Source: Pinus tabuliformis
Lineage: Eukaryota > Streptophyta > Pinopsida > Pinales > Pinaceae
Reading direction: 5' to 3'
NCBI GenBank assembly: GCA_031772625.1
Contig: CM062816.1
Location: 631,625,269 to 631,689,268, forward strand
Length of the DNA: 64,000 nt
The translations under genes were made by a program, and so were the position numbers. Shown one piece after another: positions 11,014 to 21,559 of this stretch (position 1 is the stretch's first letter; each line of letters begins with the position of its first letter). The notes beneath the pieces were generated by a model. It saw only the letters and a list, made by a program, of their open reading frames with translations, did no database searches and was not told where the DNA came from.

Positions 11014-12090
11014 TCTCAGCTTTAAATTCCCACTGAAAATTCTACTACGTATGAAGGTTCAGGAAAAAAATGGGTTGATTACGAGATTCTTAGGGTAACT
11101 GGAGTGGCCGTAATCGAAGTTCAGGATGAATGTGGTGACTGTAGCCAGGGTTTGGAGCAAGCTGTAGTGGATGCAGCGGAAATGGAGAACAGGGAATGGT
11201 ATGAGTACCGAGGGAGTAAAGGGTAAGCAACAGTAACGAGTTCAACATCGAATGCATGCGGGAGTGAAGTGATAAATGGGCAGAATAACGACTGAGTCCT
11301 TTTGGATCGGATGACTTGCGCACACATCTCAGCAGACGACTGCAGAAATTATGGTGAAGGAGAGCCGTAGTACAGTAGGTCACGTCTCAAAAGTACGACC
11401 AATAAATGGGAGAGCAGTCCATCTCGAGTTTAAATTTAGAATGATCATGGAACCGTTAGAAATGAATAAGGTGTGTGGAATGACGTCGTAGAAGAGGAGT
11501 GGTATGGGGCTTGCTGTATCAAATCATTTCACTTAGTGGAACTTGCCATGGTTTAATAACTATGCATAATAATGACATTGAATTGTTATTTGGTGGAGAT
11601 TTTTGATCATACCTTTGGAAGTTTATCATTTCTTGATTAAGGCTTCTGACCCATTGTTGTTCTTTGATCTTGAAGATGCCCCATGTCTTTGCTGCACTTG
11701 GTGATGATGACACTAACCTTTGACTGTGACTTTTTTGAAAACAAAGTGGTGCCGGCTGTAAAGACAGAGTGATGCTGGCTGCGGAAATCGTTTCTGGCTG
11801 CGGAAACTGGTTCTGGCTGTGGAAACGGTTTCCAGCTGTGGAAACGGTTTCCAGCTGTGGAAACTAAGACAACACCCCTTTAACTGCACAAAGATAGTTA
11901 GAGAAGAACTAACTCAATAAAATAGTCCTGAGAGGGACTTTTATTGATGGAATGAAATGAAATGAGTAGAATGAGATGGAAATGAAGTGGAGTGAAGATG
12001 GAGATGAAAATGAGATGGATGAACTAAAATGGAAAATGAGGTGGAGTGAAGATGGAAAGAGAAAGAGATTTTTTTTTTTTTTGGAAAATA
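11014..12090 (-). other. Element 2 post-pol non-coding spacer with short tandem repeats
   Basis: No coding content recognised between pol and the accessory ORF. It includes a GGCTGCGGAAAC-type repeat (11745-11870), a purine-rich run on the plus strand of degenerate GAAGTGGAGTGAAGATGGA units (about 11945-12066), and a T run (12069-12082). Confidence 0.6.
11745..11870. repeat. Short tandem repeat, GGCTGCGGAAAC type
   Basis: About six degenerate units of 18-21 bases built on TGGCTG(C/T)GGAAAC. The same core occurs in both LTR copies of Element 2 (about 9125-9180 and 17820-17890). Confidence 0.7.
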
Positions 12091-12172
12091 TAGAGTGTCA
12101 GGTGCCCCTGATTTTCACTCTACATTTTCTGTATAAGACTGCCAATCTATGATTGGTTTTCAGGCTTATACA
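12091..12172. other. Two adjacent hairpins just downstream of Element 2 pol
   Basis: Hairpin A (12091-12122) has arms TAGAGTG/CACTCTA and an inner stem TCAGG/CCTGA around TGCC. Hairpin B (12130-12172) has arms TGTATAAG/CTTATACA and an inner stem CCAATC/GATTGG around TAT. Both are perfect in these arms. They lie 46 bases beyond the pol stop in the minus-strand direction and are flanked by T runs (12069-12082 and about 12181-12199). Confidence 0.7.
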
Positions 12173-12217
12173 AAAGATTTATTTTTCTTTTTTTTTTTCA
12201 ACTGAAAGAAACAAAGA

Positions 12218-15200
12218 CTAGGCTGATGGAGGAGAAGGATTCCTCTCCACCAACCTCATTGCAGAATTTTCTTGAAACTTTTTGACAAATTCCTCTTTTG
12301 AGAGTGGCTTATGATAAATTTTCAATCGGTGCCCATTCACAATGAGAGGAGTTTGAAACTCATCAATGGTCTTGACTCGAACTACTCCATTGCTAAAGAC
12401 TTCGTCAATCTCATATGGTCCAAGCCAATGAGTCTGAAATTTTCCTTTGAAGTCTTTAAACTTGGAATCAAACAGTAACGTCCAATCTCCCTTTTGAAAC
12501 TTTTTCTCTTTGATATATCTGTCATGCCACTTAGTTCTTTGGTGTTGAACTAGATCATTCCTTAAAATTGCATCTTGTCTTATTTCATCTAGCTCATTCA
12601 GCTGCTCCATTCTGTGCTTTTGGGCTTCTGATAGATTCATCCCCAACTGAACTGCCATCTTGAAAGTCTTGACTTGAAACTCAATGGGGAGCAGGACTTC
12701 TTTCCCATAAACAAGTTCATAGGGAGAATGCCCCGTTGTATTCCTCCATGTAGTTCTATAGGCCCATAAGGCTTCAGGAAGCCTTTCTGCTCAATCTCTT
12801 CTATGTAGATGAACAGTTTTGGTGATGATGTTCTCAAGGACTTTGTTTGTAGACTCCACTTGGCCATTTGCTTGCGGATGGTACGGAGTAGATTTTCTAT
12901 GCTTGATTTTGTATTCTTCCATCAGCTTCTCCATCAAATTAGATGTGAATTGGCTTCCCTGATCTGTTGCAATTTCTCTTGGGAAACCAAAACGAGTAAA
13001 AATATCCTCAAAAAGAAATTGAACAACTGAATTTTCAGTGGCAGAAGGCAATACCTTGGCTTCTACCCATTTAGTGACATAATCAGTGCAAACCAATATA
13101 TATTTCTTTTGTCTAGATGGTGGATTAATGGCTCCAATGAAATCTAAAGCCCATTTTTCAAAGGGTTCGATGAGTACCTGTGGTTGTAAAGGCATTTCAT
13201 TTGAAAGAGTCAGTCTCCCAACTCTCTGGCAGCTGTCACACCTTCTAACATATTGTTTTGCATCTTTGAAGAGAGAAGGCCAATAATATTCTAAAGAAAG
13301 GATTTTATAGGCCGTCCTCTTGTCAGCAAAGTGTCCACCGCATGGTTCATCATGACATGCCTTGAGGATGTCACGCATTTCATCTTCCCGAACACATCTT
13401 CTGATCACACAATCTAGCCCTGTTTTAAACAATTCATTAGAAATCCATGAATAATTTGAACTCTCCTGAATAATTTTCCTTTTCTCATTAGGAAATAAGT
13501 GTGGAGGTAGCTTCCCTGTAACCAAATAGTTAGCAATATCTGCATACCAAGGAGTTTTAGTAGTTACTGCAAACAAATATTCATCTGGAAACTTATCCTC
13601 TACAGGAGAATCTTCGTTAGTATTTTGGATTCTAGACAAGAAATCAGCTACTGTATTTTGTTTCCCTGGTCTATCTAACACAGTAATATTGAATTCTTGT
13701 AAAAGTAAAAGCCATCTTGTAACTCTGCCATTAGTAACAGGTTTGTTCATGAGATATCTAATTGCAGAATGATCAGTATGGACAAAAGTTTCATAGCCTA
13801 TTATATAATGTCTAAACTTGTTGATTGCATGAACAACAGCTAAGACCCCTTTTTCAGTCACAGTATAATTTAACTCAGTAGGAGTCAAATTTTTACTACT
13901 GTAGTAAATGGCATAAGGAACTAAATCCTTTTGACCCAACACAGCTCCTAGAGCTGTATCTGAAGCATCTGTAGAAATATGGAAAGGAAGTTTCCAATTT
14001 GGCCCTCTCAAAATGGGTGCTTCAGATATTCTTGTTTTCAAAGTTTCAAATGCAGATTGACAATCAGGATCCCACTTGAATTCACAGTCTTTTGTAAGTA
14101 ATTTGAAGAGTGGAGATTCTATTTTGGTGAAGTTTTCAATAAATCTTCTATAATATCCAGTAAATCCAAGAAAACTTCTAACATCTTTTTGACAATTTGG
14201 AATAGGTAACTTGGAGATGACTTCAACTTTTGATCTATCAACTTTAATCCCATCTCCTGAAATATGATGTCCTAAAACAATCCCTTCAGTAAACATCATA
14301 AAGCATTTCTCATGACTTAATGAAAGGTTTGTTTCTTTACATCTTATAAGGACTTTTTCCAAATTCTCTAATGCCTCTTCAAATGAATTACCATAAACTG
14401 TAAAATCATCCATATAAACCTCTACACAATCATGAATTAGATCAGAAAAGATTCCTAGTACTGCCCTTTGAAATGTTGCGAGTGCATTACATAATCCAAA
14501 AGGAAGTACTCAGTAAGCAAAAGTTCCCCATGGACAAGTAAATGTGGTCTTGTCTTGATCTTCAGGTGCTACCTGAATCTGATTGTAACCACTAAAACCA
14601 TCCAAAAATGAGAAATACTTTTTTCCTGCTAAAGTATCTAATACCTTATCAATAAAGGGTAAAGGAAAGTGATCCTTCAAAGTTGCTTTGTTTAATTCTC
14701 TGTAATCAATGCAAACCATCCATTTACCATTATTTTTAGGTACTATAACCAAAGGAGAAACCCATCGGCTATCTGAAATAGGGTAAATGAAGTTTACATT
14801 AAGTAACTTTTGGAGCTCTTCTTTCACTATCTCCCTAAGGTTTGGATTCATCCTTCTTTGAGGTTGTCTGATTGGTCTACTATTTTCCTCAATGTAGATG
14901 TGATGAATGCAAGTCTTAGTGTCAATACCTTTCATATCGGTATACTCCCATGCAAATGTAGTAGAATTTTTTTGCAAGATTTTGGTTAGCTCTCCCTGTT
15001 GTGATTTTTCCAAGTTTTTGTTGATATTCAATGTTTTTCCTAGAAAAATCTCAATGGCAGAACTACCAAACTCTTCCATAGAGAAAAGAGACATTTGTCT
15101 AGATGATAGACACTCAATGTCAGAATCCAACTGAAATTGTGTGTGGTCATATTCTGAAGATGGTTCAAAGTTTTCTAATGTGTTCAGAATTTGACTATCT

Positions 15201-15931
15201 TCACTGATCTCAGAAATGGTAAAGACAGGTTGTATAGTATCTTCATCATCAACCCACTCATTATCTCCTATTTCTGTAATTTCTTTTGCTGGAGGATACA
15301 GATTGAGTTTCTTTGTCGAATTACCATCAGAAATATACATATCCCTAGACCTACAGCTGATGAAAGCATCAGCTGTCACTAGCCAAGGTCTTCCTAAAAT
15401 AAGAGGATGTCCTCCTAGATTACTCTTGGGAGTTAAAATCATTAAATTGACTGGATATTCCCAAGAGTCTAAGGAGACTAGAATGTCTTCTAATACACCA
15501 TCTGGTTTGATAATTGATCGATCTGCAAGTTGCAGTAAAGTAGGTGTAAAAAGAAGATTAGGAAGTTTTAGCTGTTCCATAGTCTGTCTACTCATGATGT
15601 TGATAGCAGCCCCTAAATCAATCAAAGTATTTGGTATTTCTACCCCATTGATATGTGTTTTGACAATTGTACTACCGGGATCTACATATTTCTGCATAGT
15701 AATTTTTCCCATCATGATATCTGCAATTTTCCCTACCAGGAAAGGATCTCTTTCTAATTCAGATTCGATGGAAGGTGTGGGAGAGTCGACTCTTGCCTCT
15801 TGAATTCCAGGAATCCTAGGGCTAGGAGTGTAAGTTGGAGATGATTGAGGTGTCTCTTGTCTATTCCTTGAAGTAGATGGAGTTGTAAAAATCGAACTCT
15901 TGGCTCTAGCTAAAAACCTTCCCCTAGAATA
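12218..15931 (-). pseudogene. pol: Element 2 pol: protease, RT, RNase H, integrase, two nonsense codons
   Basis: A single minus-strand frame with only two in-frame stops, TGA at 14510-14512 inside RT and TGA at 12791-12793 inside integrase. The open frame reaches up to 15931, with the first ATG at 15715. Protease: IDLGAA about 33 residues after that ATG. RT: VCIDYRELN, FLDGFSGYNQ and an intact YMDD box at about 14413. RNase H: STDASD with catalytic Asp, then VHTDHSAI. Integrase: zinc-binding H, H, C, C (residues 354, 361, 392, 395 counted from the ATG at 14413) and catalytic D424, D484 and E520. The C-terminal part carries the GPYEIDEV chromatin-end region common in Ty3/gypsy integrases. Both TGA codons fit C-to-T changes at methylated sites. 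Frame and motifs are otherwise intact. Confidence 0.9.
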
Positions 15932-15979
15932 TCATGCTCTATGCATGTCATTTTTTTTCTTTTTTTCTTCAAGTCGGGC

Positions 15980-16121
15980 TAATAATTCTCTTTCTAATCT
16001 TCCAGGTCACTCTAGGTGCAAGAAGAGAGCATACTCAAGAAACTATTAAACCAATAACTTTCTCTTTTCTGATCCTCCAGATCACACTAAGTGCAAGAGG
16101 AGAGCATACTTTGAGAGGTTA
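15980..16121. repeat. Two 71-base direct repeats in the Element 2 leader
   Basis: Two imperfect copies, about 15980-16050 and 16051-16121, share CAGGTCACTCTAGGTGCAAG and CAGATCACACTAAGTGCAAG, each followed by a GAGAGCATACT block. They fill much of the short space between PBS and protease where gag would be expected. No coding content is seen. Confidence 0.65.
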
Positions 16122-16184
16122 TCAATTTTCCTTTCTTGAAATTTTCTTGTTTTTTTTTTTAGAAATTGGCTACCTAATTTCACT

Positions 16185-16202
16185 TCCCCGGCAACGGCGC
16201 CA
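16185..16202 (-). other. Primer binding site of Element 2
   Basis: On the minus strand TGGCGCCGTTGCCGGGGA, three bases after the LTR end ...CCAAACA. This is the tRNA-Asp-type PBS long known from Athila and related plant elements. Confidence 0.9.
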
Positions 16203-16205
16203 AAA

Positions 16206-18075
16206 TGTTTGGTCAATTTAGTGAGGTCTAAATTGCTACTTTTAAAATTTCAACCTGGGGTTCGTAAACTGACGAAGTGAAGTGTACTATATGTACTAGA
16301 TAACCATTTCCTTAGTCTTTTGTCGTTTTTAGTTTTTTTAAGTTTGTTTTTGGATTTATCTTTCCCTAACGTGAGATGATGAAAAGGTGATAAAGCAAGT
16401 GAAATATGGATGATTATGGTCATCTCTAAGTGGTTTTTTCAAAACTTAAAAGAAAGAAAGCTTTAAAATAACTACAATGAAATCAATTCTTAAAAAGAAA
16501 TAAAGACATCAAACAATGAACTAATGACATCGGCCCAGTATCTTTGTTGCTGAATGAAAATGAAAGTGAAATCTACACTAAATTCAATTAAAAGTAAGAA
16601 CAACTAATCCACACTATTTCAACTCTTCAACTCAATCTTCCTTGTGAAAAGACATCATGAAATGTTAAGCAATGTGAAATCTAAAAGAAGTTAAACTGCA
16701 TAAAAGAAACTAATCACACTACTTTAACTCTCTTGACCTTTTGCCTTTCAGCTTAATTTACCCTGTGAGAAACAATCATGAACAAGTCAAGAAATGTGAG
16801 ATCTAAAGCAAACTAAATCAAGCTATAATGAGTGATATTTTGGTTCCTAATAAATTTATTTGATTATAGAAAGAAATTGTTAACAGATGAATAGCATGAT
16901 ATCTAAGAGCAGAAAATAAATGTACAACTTAAGGAAATGACAGTACTAGAAATCATACTTCAGAAAACAAGAGTCAGCGACAAAGACAAGATGATCTCGT
17001 ATGCCAATAGTTATAAAAAGAAAAGGTGAAAAATTGCCCTGCGCTGCCTAAGAAAACCTGCAGAAAACATTGATCAGTTGTAACCATAAAAGAGCAGCAA
17101 CGAAAATGTAAATCAACAGAAATCAAAAAGCTTTGTTATGTACAGCTAATATACATGATGAAATAAAACGCAACATTTAAATGACAACTGTACAACTAAT
17201 ATACATGAACAGGAAAAAAAAAAGTAATGCAAGAGTTAAAGGAAAACTGTACAAGGCTTTAGTGAGCAGGGGCCCTCTGCCACTTCCACCGATTCAACGA
17301 ACAGCTACAAGCTTAAGTTTAAACTAGTCTTCTCATATATTAAACAACAACGTAAAAGTGCAGTGGGGAAATACAACAACTTAGAATTACATTCCAAGAG
17401 ATTAAATTTTACAATGTTCATGGACGCGTTATTTATAAGGAAAGAAAGCTAAACAAATTAACTAAATCTACGTTATTAACGACGCTGCCAGAGACACGTA
17501 AATCCTCTTCAGCCCAGATCTAGGTAACTGTCATCATGTTATTAAATTTGAGAGGTATGGCTGTTGGATTCACACTACTAGGATGTCTTCGTGGCTAAGG
17601 ACTGTGCCACGTAGCTTCACGTGCTCAAAAACAGAGCTACGCAGAGCCATGCCACCGCTGAACACTTCCGTTGACTATCCTTTGCCCCTTGTTTGACCGC
17701 AGGCTTTTATGGGTGTGATGGATAACCTTGAGGGACACGTTCCATGTCCTTGACTCCTGTAACTTGTCCATGTGGCTCGTTTCTTCAGAGGACACCTGTA
17801 GCATGGTGTTTGACAAAACGGCTGCGGAATCCTGTGCTGGCTGCAGAAACCTGGTTCGGCTGCGGAAACCTGTGTTGGCTGCGGAAACTGAGAAGCTTCC
17901 GCAGCTGTCTAAACAAAATTATAAACCAAACAACAGTCATCAGCGTAGTTAGAAAACCATATCAAAAGCTCTTTTCTAAACTAAAATACAATGATTTAAT
18001 CAACTTGGTGGATGAAATGAGTGGAAAAAGAAGGTTGAGAGGGTGTATAGGAAGGTGCAGGTTGGAGGCTCAACA
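16206..18075 (-). repeat. 5' LTR of Element 2
   Basis: 1870 bases bounded by TGTTTGG next to the PBS and GGCTCAACA on the outer side (plus-strand reading). The outer 1033 bases match the truncated 3' LTR at 8327-9359. The target-site duplication cannot be tested because the other LTR end is lost. Small frames inside it (for example around 17744-18109) recur in the 3' LTR, but I treat them as chance frames. Confidence 0.85.
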
Positions 18076-19158
18076 CTTATTATTGTTGTATGAAAGCATT
18101 TTTTTTTAGTGTTTCCCAAACTTATATAGAGCCATATTTATTATACTTTTATATTTTGACTTAGATGCTCACTTTTCTTAATTTATGTGTTTTTCTTAGT
18201 ACTATTTTATGCACAGATTTATCTTTAAGAAAAGTGCACAATAGACAAGGGTTCCATATTTTGATAAAGGGACACTCTTCTAGGTAGGAGGTACTCTATT
18301 CTAGGGAGCTTTTTTCATGCATGTTAGGTTATTTATCCTAGACAGAGTTCCAAGTCCTTGCCTCCTTGACAAATTCCCTGCCAGACAAGACACCGATGGA
18401 TGGAGTTCCAAGTCCCTAAATTTTCCAAAAACCCACTTGAGCCTAGCTATCTAGCCTAAAATCCTTTACATTCCAGTCATCTCATTGTTGTGATTTCTTA
18501 GAGAGAGCCCGCTTTGGCTTGGTAGGGCTAACTACCAAACTAAAAGCTTGGTTTGTGGTTACCTCTGTCGAGCTCTTCATTATCCTGGGACATTATGGAG
18601 GATAATAGAGGGCGTGACAACTAGGGAGTGCCAAGGTGTTCTAGTGAATGTAAGGTTCCCAAGTCATGGAAAAATGCAATGTTAGTTGTGAGGCCATGAC
18701 TGCCAAGGCATGTTAGGGAATGGTAGGGCATGATAAGATGTGTCAGATAGTATGAAGACATGTCAAACAAGCTAAGATGTGCCAAGCACTAAGGCATGGC
18801 AAGATGTACAAAGGTTCCAAGTCCCTACCTCCTCTTCTTCCATATGATATCCACTTATGACATTTTCTTTGCAATATTTGGTGAGTTTGATAGTTATGGG
18901 TCATTTATAGGTCATAAATATCTTCAGAGCTTCACTTCTAATTGAGTATTCCATTGAACATATTGATTCTCTTATACATAACTATTTTTCCTTCAGCCTA
19001 ATTTTCATAACTTCAATAACCATTATGTAGGGACCTACATCTTTGATGTTGCTTTGCTTGTTTAGTAAAATATTATTGAGAATTTATTTTATTGAAAGTT
19101 GTAGAGTTTACAATTTATGAAGTTTCAAGGTCTAATTTTAAAAAATATAATTCTTCAA
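18076..19158. other. Non-coding stretch with an LTR-end fragment
   Basis: No gene seen. At 18501-18565 it carries GAGAGAGCCC, a hairpin TTGGTAG/CTACCAA (18519-18525 and 18532-18538) and TTGGTTTGTGGTTACCTC. This is the same arrangement found at the 3' ends of the Element 3 LTRs and in the solo LTR at 52599. It is probably the end of a related, older LTR in plus orientation. The surrounding text has short GGTTCCAAGTCCC repeats. Confidence 0.5.
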
Positions 19159-19230
19159 TGGGTGTTAGCTCAATGGAACAGTACCTGCTTTACAAGCAGG
19201 AGGTTGGTGGTTTGATTCCATCATGCCCTG
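19159..19230 (+). pseudogene. tRNA-Val(UAC)-like sequence, bacterial or organellar type
   Basis: Seventy-two bases fold as a tRNA. The acceptor arms GGGTGT/ATGCCC give six pairs, two of them wobble. The D-arm region is TAGCTCAATGG, the anticodon stem CCTGC/GCAGG carries loop TTTACAA (anticodon TAC), and the T stem GGTGG/CCATC carries loop TTTGATT. Box A-like and box B-like sequences are therefore present. The weak D stem and the altered T loop (TTC to TTT) suggest decay. It looks more like eubacterial or mitochondrial tRNA-Val than plant nuclear tRNA-Val, so an organelle-derived insertion is likely. A tRNA-headed SINE is the alternative. Confidence 0.5.
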
Positions 19231-19244
19231 ACATCCATATGGAA

Positions 19245-20100
19245 TGGAGACAATCAATTTTTGGTGACAAAGGTTCTTTTGACCATCACCAATGAGATTT
19301 GGTGACATTTTTCGACCCTCACCAAAAATATGAAATGGTGATGGTCAACGAACGCCACCATATATACGCATCAATAGTGACGACCCTCAAAGGTCCATAA
19401 CCATAAATCATTGTTGTTGATATGAAATGGTGATGGTCGTTGTCCATCATTATAGTCATTATTCGTGATGGACATTGAATGTCACCACAACACCTATACT
19501 TCTAGAAATGCGGCTTTTGGTGATGGCCAATAAACGTCACCATATATATGCGCCAATGGTGACGGTCATTAAGATCCCTCAGAATAAATCATTATTTTTC
19601 ATATGAAATGGTGGTGGTCACTATCCATCTTTATAATCAATATTTGTGATGGACCTTGAATGTCACCATAACGCCTATACTTTTGGCAACACCACCTTTG
19701 GTGACGTTTAGTTTTTGGTGACTAAGGCTATGGTCCATCACCATTGCTCATATGCAATGGTGACGGTTGCTATCTATCATTATAAATCATTATTGGTGAT
19801 GAACTTTGAATGTCACTACAACACCTATACTTTTAGCGACACCACCTTTGGTGACGTTCAGTTTTTGGTGAAGGAGGCTATGGTCCATCACCATTGCTCA
19901 TATGAAATGGTGATGGTCATTATCCATCATTATAAATCATTATTGATGATGGACTTTGTATGTCACCACAACAGCTATACTTTTAGCGACGGCACCTTTG
20001 GTGACGTCCAGTTTTTTATGACGAATGCTTTTTTGACCGTCACTAATGAGCTTATGGTGACATTTTTCGCCCCTCACCAATATCCTTTTTTCTTGTAGTG
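19245..20100 (-). mobile_element. CACTA-type DNA transposon end with about 150-base repeats
   Basis: The high end reads, on the minus strand, CACTACAAGAAAAAAGG, the classic CACTA/En-Spm terminus. Inside it are tandem units of about 150 bases; the marker TATGAAATGG (or TATGCAATGG) recurs at 19329, 19421, 19602, 19751 and 19901. Each unit has GGTGACGT and TCACCA steps in both orientations, as expected of subterminal transposase-binding repeats. The segment at about 19250-19330 directly repeats the terminal segment at about 20010-20085. No matching CACTA terminus is seen on the low side and no transposase, so it is a truncated or non-autonomous copy. Confidence 0.65.
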
Positions 20101-20366
20101 TCTCTTTGAAAAATATAGATTGAAGGTTCTTGGTGTAGAAGATACCTTCTCTGCACCCTTGAAATAAAAAATAAAAATGCATACATATATATAAATAAAA
20201 TAGTGTTACTTCTCATTTGTTTGTCCTTTTGTAGGAGCTACTAGTGCAGTGCAATAATTGAGGAGCTTAAATTTTTTTTGAGTAATTGGGATAGTCACTC
20301 AACTAATATTGATCCTCTTGAAATTTTTCTAAGTAATTCCCACTGTTACTGCCAGAAATTTTATAA
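20101..20366. other. AT-rich non-coding stretch
   Basis: Between the CACTA end and the minisatellite. I see nothing recognisable. Confidence 0.4.
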
Positions 20367-20945
20367 TTATTGGATGTTGTTACTCTTGGGGTGCTCTTAC
20401 TCCACTTTGTTGCTACTTGAAAAAATTTCTGAGTAGCACATGCTGTTACTCCTGGGTTGTTGTTACTCCTTGGATGTTATTACTTCTCGGATGTTGTTAC
20501 TCCCTGGATGTTGTTACTCCTCATATGTTGTTACCCCTTGGATTATTTTACTCCTCGAATTTTGTTACTCCTCTAATGTTGTTACTCCTTAGATGTTGTT
20601 ACTCCTTGGCTGATGTTACTCCTCGGATGCTATTACTCCTCAAATGTTGTTACTCCTTGGGTCTTGTTACTCCTGGAATTTGTTACTCCTGGGATGTTGT
20701 TACTCCTCAGATGTTGTTTCTCCTTGTGTGTTGTTACTCCACGGATGTTGTTACCCCTCAGATGTTGTTACTCATTGGGTGTTGTTACTCCTCAGATGTT
20801 GTTACTCTGCCAATGCTATTACTCCTCGGATGCTATTACTCCGCTGAGGATGTTACTCTTGAAAATTTTCTAAGTGTTGGATGTTGTCACTCCTGAAAAT
20901 TTTCGATGTTGGATGTTGTTACTCCTCATATGTTGTTACTCCATC
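20367..20945. repeat. 17-base minisatellite
   Basis: The unit is GTTGTTACTCCTCGGAT with variants. From about 20457 to 20850 roughly 23 units run almost without length change; more diverged units lie on each side. Because 17 is not a multiple of three, all three plus frames stay open and give Leu/Tyr/Ser/Cys-rich frames that are not genes. Confidence 0.9.
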
Positions 20946-21559
20946 ATCATTCTGCTAATTTTCACTTCTCCGAGGTAGGTCGCGAGGTATGTCTCCATTG
21001 AATTTTACGTATTTAATTAAATATTACATGGAAAAGACATTGACATGGCGTGGATTACTATTTATAAGTTGGGGGAGTTCTGCCATAATTTAATGACAGT
21101 GTAATTAAATCACACTAATGATTAATCCATCACCATAATTAAACCTTCTGGGATGGTATGCTCCATGATCTTCATCATTATTTTTCCTAATCATTGGCAT
21201 GCATTAGGATTTGAAACATGTACCTCCTCATTTAATGAGGACTAATTATCACACCATTCATCGTACTCACCATAATTCACCATGATTTTCTTCATTTCTC
21301 GAGAAATCACCTACAATTTTACTGTCATATCCTCATTCATTTTTTTTACCATGTTGTTACTACAAAGAAGTTGGTTTTTGTCACTCCTCCCAATGGTATT
21401 CTACATCGAAAGTGTTGTTACAGTCTCTACAGGGTGGGTGGACTGGCTGTATGTCATTAACCTAAGGATACAACCTTGGTCCACAACAATGTAGATGTAT
21501 GACGTGTCTTCGTAGAGGCAGGATGGCACATTTATTTCAACAAATTACAGGGGTTCTAT
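20946..21559. other. AT-rich non-coding stretch
   Basis: Rich in TAATTAAAT and ACCATAATT steps. No gene, RNA or element end recognised. Confidence 0.4.

Larger units (their letters stand above)
8327..18075 (-). mobile_element. Element 2: Athila-like Ty3/gypsy retrotransposon without gag
   Basis: On the minus strand: 5' LTR (16206-18075), PBS (16185-16202), a short leader, protease-RT-RNase H-integrase in one frame, a structured non-coding stretch, an accessory ORF, a purine-rich tract next to 9359, and a truncated 3' LTR (8327-9359). The Asp-type PBS TGGCGCCGTTGCCGGGGA, the DLGA protease motif and an extra ORF after pol fit the Athila lineage. No gag fits between PBS and protease. The LTR stretches I compared differ at about 3 bases in 60, so the insertion is not recent. 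Confidence 0.85.

Noticed and set aside
15216..15803. 195-residue plus-strand frame
   Set aside because: Antisense shadow of the protease-RT region of Element 2.
19329..19910. Regular repeats that could suggest a CRISPR array
   Set aside because: The units are about 150 bases, contiguous and in a plant transposon end with a CACTA terminus; no short repeat-spacer pattern.
20417..20896. Three overlapping Leu/Tyr/Cys-rich frames
   Set aside because: They only read a 17-base minisatellite in three phases; no protein similarity or start context.
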